A stretch of 64,000 nt of DNA from Tragulus kanchil (GCA_022376925.1 JAIOJX010000002.1:40629001-40693000); one strand, 5' to 3'. Positions 11,263-24,100 are shown, counted from the stretch's first letter. The notes: a model not told the origin generated them from the sequence alone. Numbers and translations: made by a program.

Positions 11263-13405
11263 AACATTTCTTTAAAAAAGGAAATAGGGGAGAATTGTAC
11301 TAAGATGTTGAAATTATGTTTATGATTTTTTATTTTTGAACTTAAGTGACTGTTTGTATTATGAAATATCATGTTTTTAGTTGAAAATATTTCGATCACC
11401 TCAGTGAGAAAAAGTCAACACTAAAAGTTACAAAGTCACTTTTTTCTATTTCTTTAACAATTCAAAGAGATTCAGTAAGATGCACTCTTTCCATATTTAC
11501 TAAAATTTTGACTGTTTTTACTTCAATCCCCAATAGATGAATCTTCTCACTGAATCAAACTTTAAATGAACAAACGTTCATAGATGTGTGTATGTGTGGC
11601 AGGTGGTATAGAAAACCTAAAAATAGAATTAAATTTCATCATCAACGACTTATCTTTTAGTCACACTGTACATCAAGTATGAACCATTAGTAATATATAC
11701 AAATAAAGGATGTCACCATGCCCTCCAGAAGGTCACATTATAGGTGGAGAGACAACAGAAAAGAAAAAAAGAGAGAAAAATAAATACAGCAGGCTGTCCT
11801 GAGGGCTAAATAGTAATGACATTGCATTCTGATGTTTAGATGAGGATGAAACCATCTGAAGTCAGGTCTTAAAAAAAAACCATATATTTTGGAGGATGCA
11901 TCACTTCCCTAAATGATTTAATCTCAGCATTTCCATTTGCACCTCTGTTTTTTCATAGTTTCCAGAGTATTATTCAGTAACAGAATTTTTCAATATAATA
12001 AAATGTCTAGAGATGGAGGTGCCCAGCACATGACAAACATGATAAGAACTGAGGCACCAGCTGGAAGAAGCCCTGGTCCTGGAGCCTGAGCCTCAGGCTT
12101 CAGGGCCTGTGTCACCTCCGGCAAACTCTCAGTGCCTCTGAGCTGAGTTCCTTATCTCCTCAGCCGAGTTCAGGCCCTGCCTTCTTCACATCGGAGTTAC
12201 ATAAATCCAAGAAACTGGCATTTGCGAAATGACCTTACAAGCCATAACTGTTGCTGCAAACGGCCATGGACTCTGTACAAGGACCCGCTGTGACACCCGT
12301 GCTGCCTCCTGACACAGTCACTGAAAATGACCAAATTAATCCCTAAAATGACTCCTAACAATTTCTTTAAAAAGGAAATAGGGGAGAATTGTACTAAGAT
12401 GTTGAAATTATGTTTATGATTTTTTATTTTTGAACTTAAGTGACTGTTTGTATTATGAAATATCATGTTTTTAGTTGAAAATATTTCGATCACCTCAGTG
12501 AGAAAAAGTCAACACTAAAAGTTACAAAGTCACTTTTTTCTATTTCTTTAACAATTCAAAGAGATTCAGTAAGATGCACTCTTTCCATATTTACTAAAAT
12601 TTTGACTGTTTTTACTTCAATCCCCAATAGATGAATCTTCTCACTGAATCAAACTTTAAATGAACAAACGTTCATAGATGTGTGTATGTGTGGCAGGTGG
12701 TATAGAAAACCTAAAAATAGAATTAAATTTCATCATCAACGACTTATCTTTTAGTCACACTGTACATCAAGTATGAACCATTAGTAATATATACAAATAA
12801 AGGATGTCACCATGCCCTCCAGAAGGTCACATTATAGGTGGAGAGACAACAGAAAAGAAAAAAAGAGAGAAAAATAAATACAGCAGGCTGTCCTGAGGGC
12901 TAAATAGTAATGACATTGCATTCTGATGTTTAGATGAGGATGAAACCATCTGAAGTCAGGTCTTAAAAAACCATATATTTTGGAGGATGCATCACTTCCC
13001 TAAATGATTTAATCTCAGCATTTCCATTTGCACCTCTGTTTTTTCATAGTTTCCAGAGTATTATTCAGTAACAGAATTTTTCAATATAATAAAATGTCTA
13101 GAGATGGAGGTGCCCAGCACATGACAAACATGATAAGAACTGAGGCACCAGCTGGAAGAAGCCCTGGTCCTGGAGCCTGAGCCTCAGGCTTCAGGGCCTG
13201 TGTCACCTCCGGCAAACTCTCAGTGCCTCTGAGCTGAGTTCCTTATCTCCTCAGCCGAGTTCAGGCCCCTGCCTTCTTCACATCGGAGTTACATAAATCC
13301 AAGAAACTGGCATTTGCGAAATGACCTTACAAGCCATAACTGTTGCTGCAAACGGCCATGGACTCTGTACAAGGACCCGCTGTGACACCCGTGCTGCCTC
13401 CTGAC
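11263..13405 (+). repeat. Tandem duplication 3 (~1.09 kb unit)
   Basis: Copy A is 11263-12311 and copy B 12358-13405, offset 1094. The 46 bases at 12312-12357 are filler absent from the continuation of copy B; the end of the filler resembles a degraded version of the sequence just before copy A ('ccctaa...ctaacattt'). Differences include an A run (about 11870 versus 12963) and a C run near the end of A. The unit has no recognised repeat. Confidence 0.97.
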
Positions 13406-14559
13406 ATGGAGAGGGACGCTGCCCAGTCCTCCACAAGCTGCAACCCACTCACTATTTAGGCCAGGATCGCCTCCCTCTGGCTTGCGGGTCTCTCACCCAC
13501 ACGGTGCTCTGAACACTAAGAGGCCTGTCCTGTGTGCGCAGAGGCGTCAGTGGTCCACAAGGGCCCCAGAGCAGCTGACTCTGCAGAAGCAAGGCTGAGC
13601 CAGGGCACGGACTCCGACGACAAGGTAGCTGGGAAAGACAACTGTCCCCTGGCAGCTATGCTCGATACCTCCAAATGTTCGGACCTGGTGAACTGTTCTC
13701 TACAATCGGCTAAAATAAACCCATGTGTATGCCACGAAGAGGAAGAAGCACTGCTTCTCCAAAACCCACAGCAGACAAACGGGAATGGAGCAGAATGAAA
13801 TGCATTAAATACCACACAGGGTGCAGTCGTTTCCAGCTATGTTGGTAAAGCACAGCCTCTGGTGTCTCAGCTGTCTGCGCAACATGAGGACAGGAAAGAG
13901 GAAAGGCTTGGTGCCTAGAAGCCAAGGCAAGCATTGATGTTGCTCACGGGAAGGAGCACAGAGGCTATGATGTTTGCACTGTGGCAAGCGTTAGGGCAGG
14001 CTCAATAGGGTAAGTTCTCTTTTCACAAAAATATAAAGCTCCCCATGTTGCCACAGATGAAGAGGCATTTGGAGGATAACTACCGAGCTACAGAGCTGAA
14101 ACACATCGTGAGAAACTGCAGCAGTCCAGGTTGACAGGAAAGAGCGGGCATTTTCTGAGTGCACACCACCTCTTGCAGCATTTCTGTTATTTAAAAACTT
14201 GGAAATAGGAACTGATAGATTTTTAGGATGTTATGGGCAAGTAAAGGCATGTTCTCTTCTCACAGGAAAGATCAAGAAAAGATATCCAGGCTGAGCAGAC
14301 AAATGTCTCCTCACACTAACGATAGGTGCTGCCTGCAAGCCTCGCTTCTCTGAAATCTCCTCCGAGGATGAATAGGTAGCTAGTTACGGATAAAAGCCTG
14401 GGCCGGAATAGCCCCACTCATAAGATTAGCAGTTTTAAACTATTACCTTTAGCAAACATCGATAGAAGTGCTAATGCAGAGCCAAAACCTCTTCCTCTTA
14501 CCACTTTTCAATGTTAATGTGACACGCTTTTTACAACTCTAGTTCCCTTCATAGATTAA
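13406..14559. other. Unique stretch, nothing recognised
   Basis: Overlapping frames of 88-99 codons on both strands near 13516-13815 are mirror images of each other and carry no known motif. No transposon head or tail is visible, although the left part of the LTR-like element at 14560 onward might extend into this stretch. Confidence 0.45.
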
Positions 14560-14937
14560 GAATTGTAAGAATTTTTCTCCTGGAGAACAAAGGTGTTGAT
14601 GGAGGAGCAAGGGCTCTGATGATGACCTATTTTACATCTCTAGAGAAACAAAAAGTTTCTTCATGATTATTAATTAACTTGAGATTTCTAGTTGGAAAAA
14701 AAATAAAAGGGTAAAGGAAGATCGTGCGGGAGGCTCACTCACAGAGATCGGCTGCAGCTATGTGAGACCGACTCTGGGGTAAGAACATCTGTTTGCATTT
14801 GATCGAGTTCTGATTATTACTGATTATTTGTGCTTGCCTTTATTTGATGATTAATAAACCCAGTCTTGGTTTGACAATACTCGAGACCACGACACTTTAT
14901 TGTCTAAGTCCGAGGCTCACACGCGGAGGGGACTACA
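14560..14937 (+). mobile_element. Probable LTR, right part (ERV-like)
   Basis: A TATA-like 'aataaaaggg' at about 14702 is followed about 150 bases later by AATAAA at 14853-14858, then a G/C-rich tail with 'cgagaccacgacactttatt' and 'gaggctcacacgcggagg', ending near 'gggactaca'. This order (TATA box, R region, polyadenylation signal, U5-like tail) resembles an ERV LTR. I could not find the left end or a target-site duplication, so boundaries and identity are tentative. Confidence 0.45.
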
Positions 14938-14988
14938 CCGTGTTTGCAAAAATGTCTCTGAGCTATTTAATATAGTGTCTCTTAGTGA

Positions 14989-17233
14989 GAACTAGTGAGA
15001 ATAGTAATCAGAGTAAGCTCCAACACAGTGCCCGTGACAAGGAATATAGTTGAGACACGTGAACTTAAAATCTGAACTGGGAAAAATGCACTCACAAAAA
15101 TGTTGAAGACTGTTTGCTATAGATATTCAAAGCCTGAATCAAAGTAATAAATCACTTCAACACAAATGGCAAAAGGCAAGAACAGAAGCAGGTCCTGGAG
15201 CCTGAAATAAAAAAAGAGGACATCTGGAAGGTTTGGCACAGCGCTAGCTATTATGGTCAGCACCACGTGAAAAAAAAAAATGGTAAATGCACAAGCCGAC
15301 TTTCTCCTAGCCACACCAGGCTACAGCTTTACTTGTCTTGTAGTAAAGAATGATTTGATGTAAACACCATCTATATTAGTTGATTAACTCAATCGCATTT
15401 ATTGAGGCAACAACTGACCTAGGCACTGGGAATACAGCACAGAACAAATAGGGGGAAAAAAGCATTCTAGTTGTTTTGGAGCATGTGTTCTAGTGAGCTA
15501 CTTACTGGGTTTAACACCTGAGAAGGCTAACTATATTTCAGATGTGCCACATATTTCACATACATTGTATAAAGCATGTCAAATAAAATTATTTTAGCAT
15601 TGCCTAAAAGTATACAATTTTATCTTCAGGTTTAGATCAGAGAGAAAGAAACTTTTATAAGTTCCTACAAATATCAGTGTTAGATACAAAAAATTCAAGG
15701 GTTATGAGAAAAGCTGGTTATTAAAACGGTGACCTTTCTCATAGTACTGAGGAGTAAAAACACTGACAATAGATCAAGATTATTTCTAGGGGCAAATTTA
15801 ACAAACGCTTTGATTATCATTAGGTCATTTCTTCAGATAATTGTACTTTTCAAACGGTTAGTATTTTAAGCAATATTGTAGTCTATTTATAAGCAGGCCT
15901 TTACTGTTTCAGAAAGTGTATTCTGTATTTTCAATTTGCCCTTATTTCAAAGCTTTAGAGTAACAAAATAACTCTCCACCACTCAAGGTGAGCCTCCTGG
16001 GTAAAATTAGAACTGAAAGAGCAGGAGGACAAGGACATAAGTAGGCAGAGCTCCTCCATCTGACGTCGGCGAGGAAGAGAGCACATACGGCTTCTTTGCC
16101 CTTATTTAAACTTAGGTAAAATACTCTTCCCACAAGTAGCCTCCTGGTAAATTAATGCTTAGAACTAGTGAGAATAGTAATCAGAGTAAGCTCCAACACA
16201 TGGCAAAAGGCAAAAGAACATGCACTCACAAAAATGTTGAAGACTGTTTGCTATAGATATTCAAAGCCTGAATCAAAGTAATAAATCACTTCAACACAAA
16301 TGGCAAAAGGCAAGAACAGAAGCAGGTCCTGGAGCCTGAAATAAAAAAAGAGGACATCTGGAAGGTTTGGCACAGCGCTAGCTATTATGGTCAGCACCAC
16401 GTGAAAAAAAAAAATGGTAAATGCACAAGCCGACTTTCTCCTAGCCACACCAGGCTACAGCTTTACTTGTCTTGTAGTAAAGAATGATTTGATGTAAACA
16501 CCATCTATATTAGTTGATTAACTCAATCGCATTTATTGAGGCAACAACTGACCTAGGCACTGGGAATACAGCACAGAACAAATAGGGGGAAAAAAGCATT
16601 CTAGTTGTTTTGGAGCATGTGTTCTAGTGAGCTACTTACTGGGTTTAACACCTGAGAAGGCTAACTATATTTCAGATGTGCCACATATTTCACATACATT
16701 GTATAAAGCATGTCAAATAAAATTATTTTAGCATTGCCTAAAAGTATACAATTTTATCTTCAGGTTTAGATCAGAGAGAAAGAAACTTTTATAAGTTCCT
16801 ACAAATATCAGTGTTAGATACAAAAAATTCAAGGGTTATGAGAAAAGCTGGTTATTAAAACGGTGACCTTTCTCATAGTACTGAGGAGTAAAAACACTGA
16901 CAATAGATCAAGATTATTTCTAGGGGCAAATTTAACAAACGCTTTGATTATCATTAGGTCATTTCTTCAGATAATTGTACTTTTCAAACGGTTAGTATTT
17001 TAAGCAATATTGTAGTCTATTTATAAGCAGGCCTTTACTGTTTCAGAAAGTGTATTCTGTATTTTCAATTTGCCCTTATTTCAAAGCTTTAGAGTAACAA
17101 AATAACTCTCTCCACCACTCAAGGTGAGCCTCCTGGGTAAAATTAGAACTGAAAGAGCAGGAGAGGACAAGGACATAAGTAGGCAGAGCTCCTCCATCTG
17201 ACGTCGGCGAGGGAAGAGAGCACATACGGCTTC
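14989..17233 (+). repeat. Tandem duplication 4 (~1.13-1.17 kb unit)
   Basis: Copy A is about 14989-16093 and copy B 16161-17233. The offset is 1172 for the first 38 bases and 1134 after that, because about 50 bases of copy A are replaced in copy B by a 20-base patch at 16199-16218 that resembles 15167-15186. Filler at 16094-16160 is a degraded re-copy of 15935-16013 ('tttgcccttattt' to 'ttagaact'). Other differences are short-repeat indels near A's end ('actctcc' versus 'actctctcc'). Confidence 0.97.
15378..15456 (+). mobile_element. L2-like 3' end fragment
   Basis: 'catttattgaggcaacaact', 'cctaggcactgggaatacag' and 'cacagaacaaata' resemble the well-known L2 3' segment. A diverged second occurrence at 16512-16590 is only copy B of duplication 4. 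Confidence 0.5.
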
Positions 17234-18813
17234 CCTTTCCCGTTCACCTTGATGTATTTATACAAGAGTGATGAGCAGCAGGATTTGTAACACTGCAGGT
17301 AATTTAGCATGCTCTTACTCCCTGAAGAAGCAAGTCACCTGGAGGAAACAAAGCAGTCGTTGTAAAGTACTAACTGCAGCCTTCTGCTTCATTTAGTTTC
17401 ATGAGCAAATCTGGGGAAGTAAGATGAAATAAACGAAAAGGGCCAAGTGGCTTGTTTCCTAAACTGGCAAAACAGAAAATATGATTCTGAACATTAAATT
17501 GAATAATATGTACGTTCCACTGTTGGGTTACTCTTTTGAATTTCTAAGGTCTTTTTTTTTTCCTTTTAAAATTTAGAGTGGACCCATACACCCTGTCAGT
17601 GTGAATTTGTAGACTCATTGAAACTCACAAACTATTTAAGTTGAATGGATTGGGCATTAAGGTCTAGAAGAACTTTAGGTAGAAATATCTTGGTCGTCAG
17701 CTAGTAAGAAGCTGAGTTAAAGCCTTCTAGCGGCAGAGGCACGTCGCGGTCAGCTGAGGAACAGCGAGTGACGTCCGGGTGCACAGCATGGCCAGGGACT
17801 TTGAGGCCACAGTAGAGAGTGTTCCAGAGTCACTCTGCACTGAGCACAGACAACAGTGTCCCCAACATTTTTGCAGCAGTATTCTTGTATACTGCCCAGT
17901 GTGTCTGTGTTGGGTCAGGGAAGGAACTCGCTCAATGAATGTGAGAAATCCCTCAAATGCTGAAAGCCACTGGAGGAAAACTACACAGTGGCACGTGAGG
18001 CACCATGATTGTATGGCTTCCACACTCAGGTGGGCTGTCAACTCTGCCCACCGATCCTTCTGCATAAACATTCCCTCCAGTCCTCAGCAGGTGTACTCCA
18101 CTTTCTCCGTTCTTCATACACTTATAACCCTGAGGCCAGATTTATTCTCAGAAAATGATGTTACATCCAATTTTTCTTTTAAAAATTCATCTAAAAATAA
18201 ACATTCTATTTACCCCAAATCCAACAAATACATAGAAAACTACATCCATTCTTTCTTTTTAAATTTTCTGTTGTGTACTATAATCGAGCCATCTTGTTTA
18301 CTTCAAAATTGAACTCTTCGACAGACTGAGATTTTTCTATTCTGGAATTTCTGAAATGTCATCAATCATTTCCTTTGGTTTTTTTTCCAGTCATATCTCC
18401 CATTTAATTGGTGCTTCTCAATCTACCAATTCTCTCATCTTAAAACAAAAACCAAGTACAAATCATCTTACTTTTTACCTCAATATTCATATTTAAATGA
18501 TGATATTGAAATATCATCATGTTGCTGGGCAATTACTATATTTTTCTCTAGCACTTACCTCTACTACTTAAAAAATCTACAAAGCTTTGAGGTGCTTCAT
18601 CTGAGATGATCTGTTAATAAATGAGATCAAAGAGCATCTGTTAGGATCTTCAATAAATTATCTTGGATTTCTCCTGTAGCCCACTCAATGTCTTGTACTC
18701 CTGACATTTCCATCACAATTGCTGTCATCTTTCATCTCATTGTAATGAGGCATGCTCTAGGTTCAGAGGGAAAAAATTGGCATTATTATTCAAAAATGAG
18801 GGGATTAGATAAG
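17234..18813. other. Unique stretch with the longest open frame, no gene recognised
   Basis: A 177-codon frame runs from 17779 to 18312 on the plus strand. Its second half is low-complexity Lys/Asn/Ser/Ile-rich sequence from A/T-rich DNA, and a 114-codon frame overlaps it on the minus strand (17727-18071). No domain, signal peptide or family resemblance is visible, and there is no convincing splice or polyadenylation context. I treat it as a chance frame. Confidence 0.5.
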
Positions 18814-21067
18814 CTTTAACAGTTTTTCAGCTTTGAAATAATGTTTATTTCATTGGGTTACCTTAATTCAATGCACAGCCCTTTATAATGTCCCTTAGTA
18901 AGAAATATGATCTTGAGAATTATACTTAATATTAGATGAACACTAGAAAAGAGTTTATTTTTTTCATGTCTCACTTACACCATCTAAACAAGATAAATAA
19001 TGAAGAATAGTTTTATGTGTATATGCACATATTTACATCAGTGTAGATGTAGATACCTATATCTCTATCCATCCACATATTCATGACTATCTACAGTGTA
19101 TAGTAAAATGCAGTAGACCACAGATGATACAGTGAGTATCCTGGGGGACTAGAAGCCTATGTTGTAACAGGAGAGAGTCGAGAAGGATACAGAAAAAGAA
19201 GTTTCCTGCAGGCTTACATATATAAGAATTCAAAGGTATTCTTAATGGGAATATGATGGTTCACCTCATATGAATATGATGGTTCATCTCACCATTCAAT
19301 AACCAACACTGCCTCTCTTCAACAAAGAGCCCACAGAGAAGTGATTTCCAATTTCCTCACCTTGGGGTGAGAAGACTTTCACACATTCTCCTTGATCTCC
19401 ATGAACATGCAATCATGGTAAATGCACACATACATACATGTAAGCACACATACAGCAGGTAGTAGGGATTTTGAGCATGTAGACAACATGCTCAAACATA
19501 TTCCTGCAGAAATAATACTCTGCTTTCAACTTTTCAGTTTCTATATGTATTCAAGGTCTAGCCAAAACAGTGAGTGAGTGAATGCAAAATTACAATATAT
19601 GAATAAACACCATGGGTTGCATCCATAAAAAGCTGATTTTCGCATTTCTATGAACTTTTGATCTACTAAGGATAAACTGTTAGCATTACCTGTTGAATTA
19701 TGTCTGTAAATAAATGGTTAAGGTAACACATATAACCTAATTGTCCTCAAGAGGCCCATTACAAGATGAAACTCACTTTGACCCAACAGAGAGAGTATAG
19801 GGTTTTCATCAGGGCAAATGTGCTTGAATTCCACCTTTTGCTGATGTCAGACACTATCATGAAACCAATTTAAAGTTTCTTGTAACACTTCCCATCTGTC
19901 CGTGCAAACATGTAGGAGTTTGTTTCCAATCAGATAGCGTTTAACAAGTTTTCAGCTTTGAAATAATGTTTATTTCATTGGGTTACCTTAATTCAATGCA
20001 CAGCCCTTTATAATGTCCCTTAGTAAGAAATATGATCTTGAGAATTATACTTAATATTAGATGAACACTAGAAAAGAGTTTATTTTCTTCATGTCTCACT
20101 TACACCATCTAAACAAGATAAATAATGAAGAATAGTTTTATGTGTATATGCACATATTTACATCAGTGTAGATGTAGATACCTATATCTCTATCCATCCA
20201 CATATTCATGACTATCTACAGTGTATAGTAAAATGCAGTAGACCACAGATGATACAGTGAGTATCCTGGGGGACTAGAAGCCTATGTTGTAACAGGAGAG
20301 AGTCGAGAAGGATACAGAAAAAGAAGTTTCCTGCAGGCTTACATATATAAGAATTCAAAGGTATTCTTAATGGGAATATGATGGTTCACCTCATATGAAT
20401 ATGATGGTTCATCTCACCATTCAATAACCAACACTGCCTCTCTTCAACAAAGAGCCCACAGAGAAGTGATTTCCAATTTCCTCACCTTGGGGTGAGAAGA
20501 CTTTCACACATTCTCCTTGATCTCCATGAACATGCAATCATGGTAAATGCACACATACATACATGTAAGCACACATACAGCAGGTAGTAGGGATTTTGAG
20601 CATGTAGACAACATGCTCAAACATATTCCTGCAGAAATAATACTCTGCTTTCAACTTTTCAGTTTCTATATGTATTCAAGGTCTAGCCAAAACAGTGAGT
20701 GAGTGAATGCAAAATTACAATATATGAATAAACACCATGGGTTGCATCCATAAAAAGCTGATTTTCGCATTTCTATGAACTTTTGATCTACTAAGGATAA
20801 ACTGTTAGCATTACCTGTTGAATTATGTCTGTAAATAAATGGTTAAGGTAACACATATAACCTAATTGTCCTCAAGAGGCCCATTACAAGATGAAACTCA
20901 CTTTGACCCAACAGAGAGAGTATAGGGTTTTCATCAGGGCAAATGTGCTTGGAATTCCACCTTTTTGCTGATGTCAGACACTATCATGAAACCAATTTAA
21001 AGTTTCTTGTAACACTTCCCATCTGTCCGTGCAAACATGTAGGAGTTTGTTTCCAATCAGATAGCGT
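18814..21067 (+). repeat. Tandem duplication 5 (~1.13 kb unit)
   Basis: Copy A is 18814-19940 and copy B about 19941-21067, offset 1125-1127, with a direct junction sharing 'tttaaca'. Differences sit at B's start ('acagtttttcagc' versus 'acaagttttcagc') and near A's end ('cttgaattccaccttttgc' versus the copy with one extra g and one extra t at 20949-20967). The unit carries no recognised repeat. Confidence 0.97.
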
Positions 21068-21206
21068 TCTAAAGCTCTCCATGTGCACTTAGGACTTTTA
21101 TTCATCAAGCTCTCCTATGCTATTAGGTATCTCAAGAATGTCAAAAGTTAACATGCTTCAAATTTATGTAGAAAATCCCATGTAATAAAATGTTGGTTTT
21201 CAAACT

Positions 21207-21400
21207 ATGTTGTTATTTAGTCACTAAATCATGCTAAACTCTTTGTGACCCCATAGACTATACCCTGCCAGGCTCCTCTGTCCATGGGGATTCTCTAGGC
21301 AAGAATACTGGAGTGGGTTGCCAAGCCCTCCTCCAGGGGATCTTTCCAAACCAGAGATTGAACCCGCATCTCCTGCATTCCTTCTACAATAAACAGGTAA
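21207..21400 (-). mobile_element. Bov-tA SINE
   Basis: The reverse complement of the Bov-tA body is clear: 'tttagtcactaaatcatgc', 'gtgaccccatagactat', 'ccaggctcctctgtccatgg', 'gcaagaatactggagtggg', 'ctcctccaggggatcttt' and 'aacccgcatctcctgcattc'. The tRNA-derived head is degraded. Confidence 0.9.
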
Positions 21401-22036
21401 GTTAACTGGCTTCCTGAGCTCCATGAGCAGTCCTAGAAAATTAGTTGGGCCCAATGAGAGGTTATAAAAACTCCTTATTTGTAGCCAGTAGGTCAGAGGC
21501 ACAGGTGACAACCTGGACTTGCAATCAGCTCCTGAAGTAAGGGAGTCTTGTGGACCTGGGCCTTTCCTGTGGGACCGGATGCTCACCTGGCAGTGTCAGA
21601 ACTGAGGCATATTTGTTGGAACTTGGTCAATATGCACTGAGAGCTGGAGAGCTGCTTGGTAGGTAGAAAAAACTCACCATAACTGGTATCAGAATACGTC
21701 AAATCCCAACATGGAAAAGTCACCAGAGTTGACGTGCTGTGGTGCATTTGCCACTGCCCTGTGTAAGGTCACTGCTGTCCTTCCTCCTTCCAGCTGTCTT
21801 GCCTGCTCCACCCATATATCTTGATCTACTGCAAAACATAACACTATTTCTGAAAAATTCCTTATTTTCTTAAATTCACACTGAAAAATGATTACCGTAA
21901 CAACACTTGAAAGTTCCCCTCCTTAAACATTTAGAAATCTACACCAGGCAACCCCATGAGTACAAGTACTCTATGTACAAGTCTTAGGGTTGTCCACATT
22001 CTGTTTCAGATTCAGGACTTCACGCTGTAAGGGAGA
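21401..22036. other. Unique stretch, nothing recognised
   Basis: No transposon or gene signature is visible between the two Bov-tA elements. Confidence 0.45.
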
Positions 22037-22039
22037 TGT

Positions 22040-22075
<36 letters not shown>
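22037..22075. repeat. (GT)n microsatellite
   Basis: About 18 consecutive GT units lie directly against the tail end of the minus-strand Bov-tA that follows. CA-rich tails are a common source of microsatellites at Bov-tA ends, which explains its position. Confidence 0.95.
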
Positions 22076-22078
<3 letters not shown>

Positions 22079-22279
22079 TAGTCACTGAGTCATGCCCAAC
22101 TCTGTGCAACCCCATGGGCTGTAGCCCGCCAGGTTCCTCTGTCCATGGGATTCCCCAGGCAAGAATACTGGACTGGGTGGCCATGCCCTCCTCCAGGGGA
22201 TCTTCCCGACCCAGGGACTGAACCCAGATCTTCTGCATAGCAGGCTGACTCTTTACCTTCTGAGCCACCAGGAAGCCCA
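22076..22279 (-). mobile_element. Bov-tA SINE, near full length
   Basis: The body reads 'agtcactgagtcatgccc', 'gcaaccccatgggctgtag', 'caggttcctctgtccatggg', 'caagaatactggactggg', 'tccaggggatcttcccgacc', then the tRNA-like head 'gactctttaccttctgagcc' and 'accaggaagccc', all reverse complement. Confidence 0.93.
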
Positions 22280-22374
22280 AGGGAGGCATAGTAGGGGTAT
22301 AATACTAGGGAAGTGTAATAGAAAAAAATGGGGAGAAGTCTTCTTTAGGGGCTTCTTTATTAAACAGCTCACAT

Positions 22375-22735
22375 ATCATAACACTGCCCTACTTAATTTT
22401 ATACATTATTTGTTTACAGTATCTATAGTTGTGCAAATATCACTACTCATTTTAGATCATTATATCAAGTCAAAGAGAAACATAATACATTAGCAATCAT
22501 ACCCCATTCTCCCCTTCCCTATTCCCTGGCAAATATAGTCTACTCTATCTCTATGGATTTGCTTATTCTGGTCATTATATATACATGGAAGCACAGAATA
22601 TTGTGCTCTTTTGCAACTGTGTAACTTCATTTAGCAAGTATTCAAGGTTTTTTCATTTGTAGCATTTGTAGCATATGACATTACTCCATTATTTTCATTG
22701 TAAAATACTCCTCCATTTCAATTGTTTATTCGGGG
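22375..22735 (-). mobile_element. Ancient L1-type 3' segment
   Basis: The order 'gttgtgcaaatatcactact', 'ccccattctccccttccc', 'ctggcaaatatagtctac', 'ctctatggatttgcttattc', 'ggtcattatatatacatgga' matches the same old repeat seen at 9766-10320. It lies just upstream of another antisense L1 segment. Confidence 0.6.
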
Positions 22736-23049
22736 GGAGGGTTGTTTAATTTCCACATACTGGTATATTTTCCAATTTTACTTCTGATAGTGATTTCTAA
22801 TTTTGTTACCTGTGATCTAAGAACATACTATGATTTCAATGCCTTTTACTCTTTTTGAGTGGATTCAAATCACTTTATGAGGTCACTTATTTTCAGAGTA
22901 TTTTCTTTTAATATTTTTTCTAAGGCAGCTACAGAAACAAAAAAAATCTATCAGCTTTTGTTTGGTGAATGCTTTTATTTTCTCTTAATTTTTAAAATAC
23001 TTTTGCTGGATTTAAGATTCCTGCCTCAAATGTTTCTGATGAAATGTGA

Positions 23050-24100
23050 GCAATTAATTTTATTGACATCCCTTTGTACATGATAAGTTATTTTTCTCTT
23101 GATGCTTTCAAGACTGAATCTTTATCGTTGGCTTTCAATCTTTTTTTCTGATGTCTTAGGAGGATCTTTGTCTTATGTTAACTAGACAATGTCGAACTTC
23201 AAAGTCTAGTTCATTTTTTCATCCCATTTGCAAAGTTTTCAACCAATATTTCTTAAAATACTCTTTCTGCTTCTCTCTCTCCACTCACTTTGGTATTTCT
23301 ATTATTTGCATAATGGTTATTACCTGAAGTCCTTGTATTATCCTTCACTATGTTTTTTGTTCTTTAGGTTTCATTATCATTATTAATATATCTTCACGTT
23401 GGTGGATTCTTTCTTCTGCAAGCTCAAATTTACTAATGGGCCCATGCAGTGATTTTTTTATTGACATTATTAGTTACACTTTTTAACTAGAAAATTCCTA
23501 TTTTTTAATAATTTTATCCGCTTCATTATATTGTATATTTGATGAGACATCATATTTTACTCTACTCCTTTTTGTGTCATTGGCATTAGTGCTTTGAGCA
23601 TGTTAGTGAAAGCTTTTTTGAAGCTTTTTCTGCTAAGTCTGACGTCTGAGCCTTCTCCAGAGCTGTTTCTGGTAGTTTTTTGTTCACTTGTTTGTTTTCC
23701 CCTACGTAGGGATCACCCTTTACTTAGGAAAGCTTTCATTCCCTAATCTTGTCTTGGTTAAACCATATCACCAACATGTCTTCCCCATCATGTGCCATCT
23801 CTCACATCTCTTCTCAAAAACTAACCTTGAGCCCGGGTGCTGTCACCCTGGGATGACCATGGTGTTCATAGAGTTCTTTTGACCGTCTCTTTTTGATCTA
23901 CCTGTTAAACTGTCTACATCTGTATGTATCATACCTAGCTGTTAGCTTCCACTAATCTCAAGCTGATTGTTTTACTGTATTCAAAAATGCCTTGGGCACA
24001 AACTGTTCCAAAGTGTGATTTAATTAAATTTGGATTCCTTTGCAGTTAACTTTGAGAATAAATTTTGATGCTTGATCCAGTCCCAGGAAGGTTCTTCTTG
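23050..24100 (-). mobile_element. Antisense L1 LINE relic
   Basis: Plus-strand landmarks of antisense L1 appear in order: 'tttctcttgatgctttcaag', 'tttgcaaagttttcaacc', 'tttctgcttctctctctcc', 'tattatttgcataatgg' and 'ttggtggattctttcttctg'. Frames are broken. Most of it is repeated in duplication 6, so copy B (24192-25246) holds the same relic again. Confidence 0.7.

Noticed and set aside
22020..22289. 89-codon minus-strand frame ending in a Thr-His repeat
   Set aside because: It is translated Bov-tA plus the GT microsatellite.
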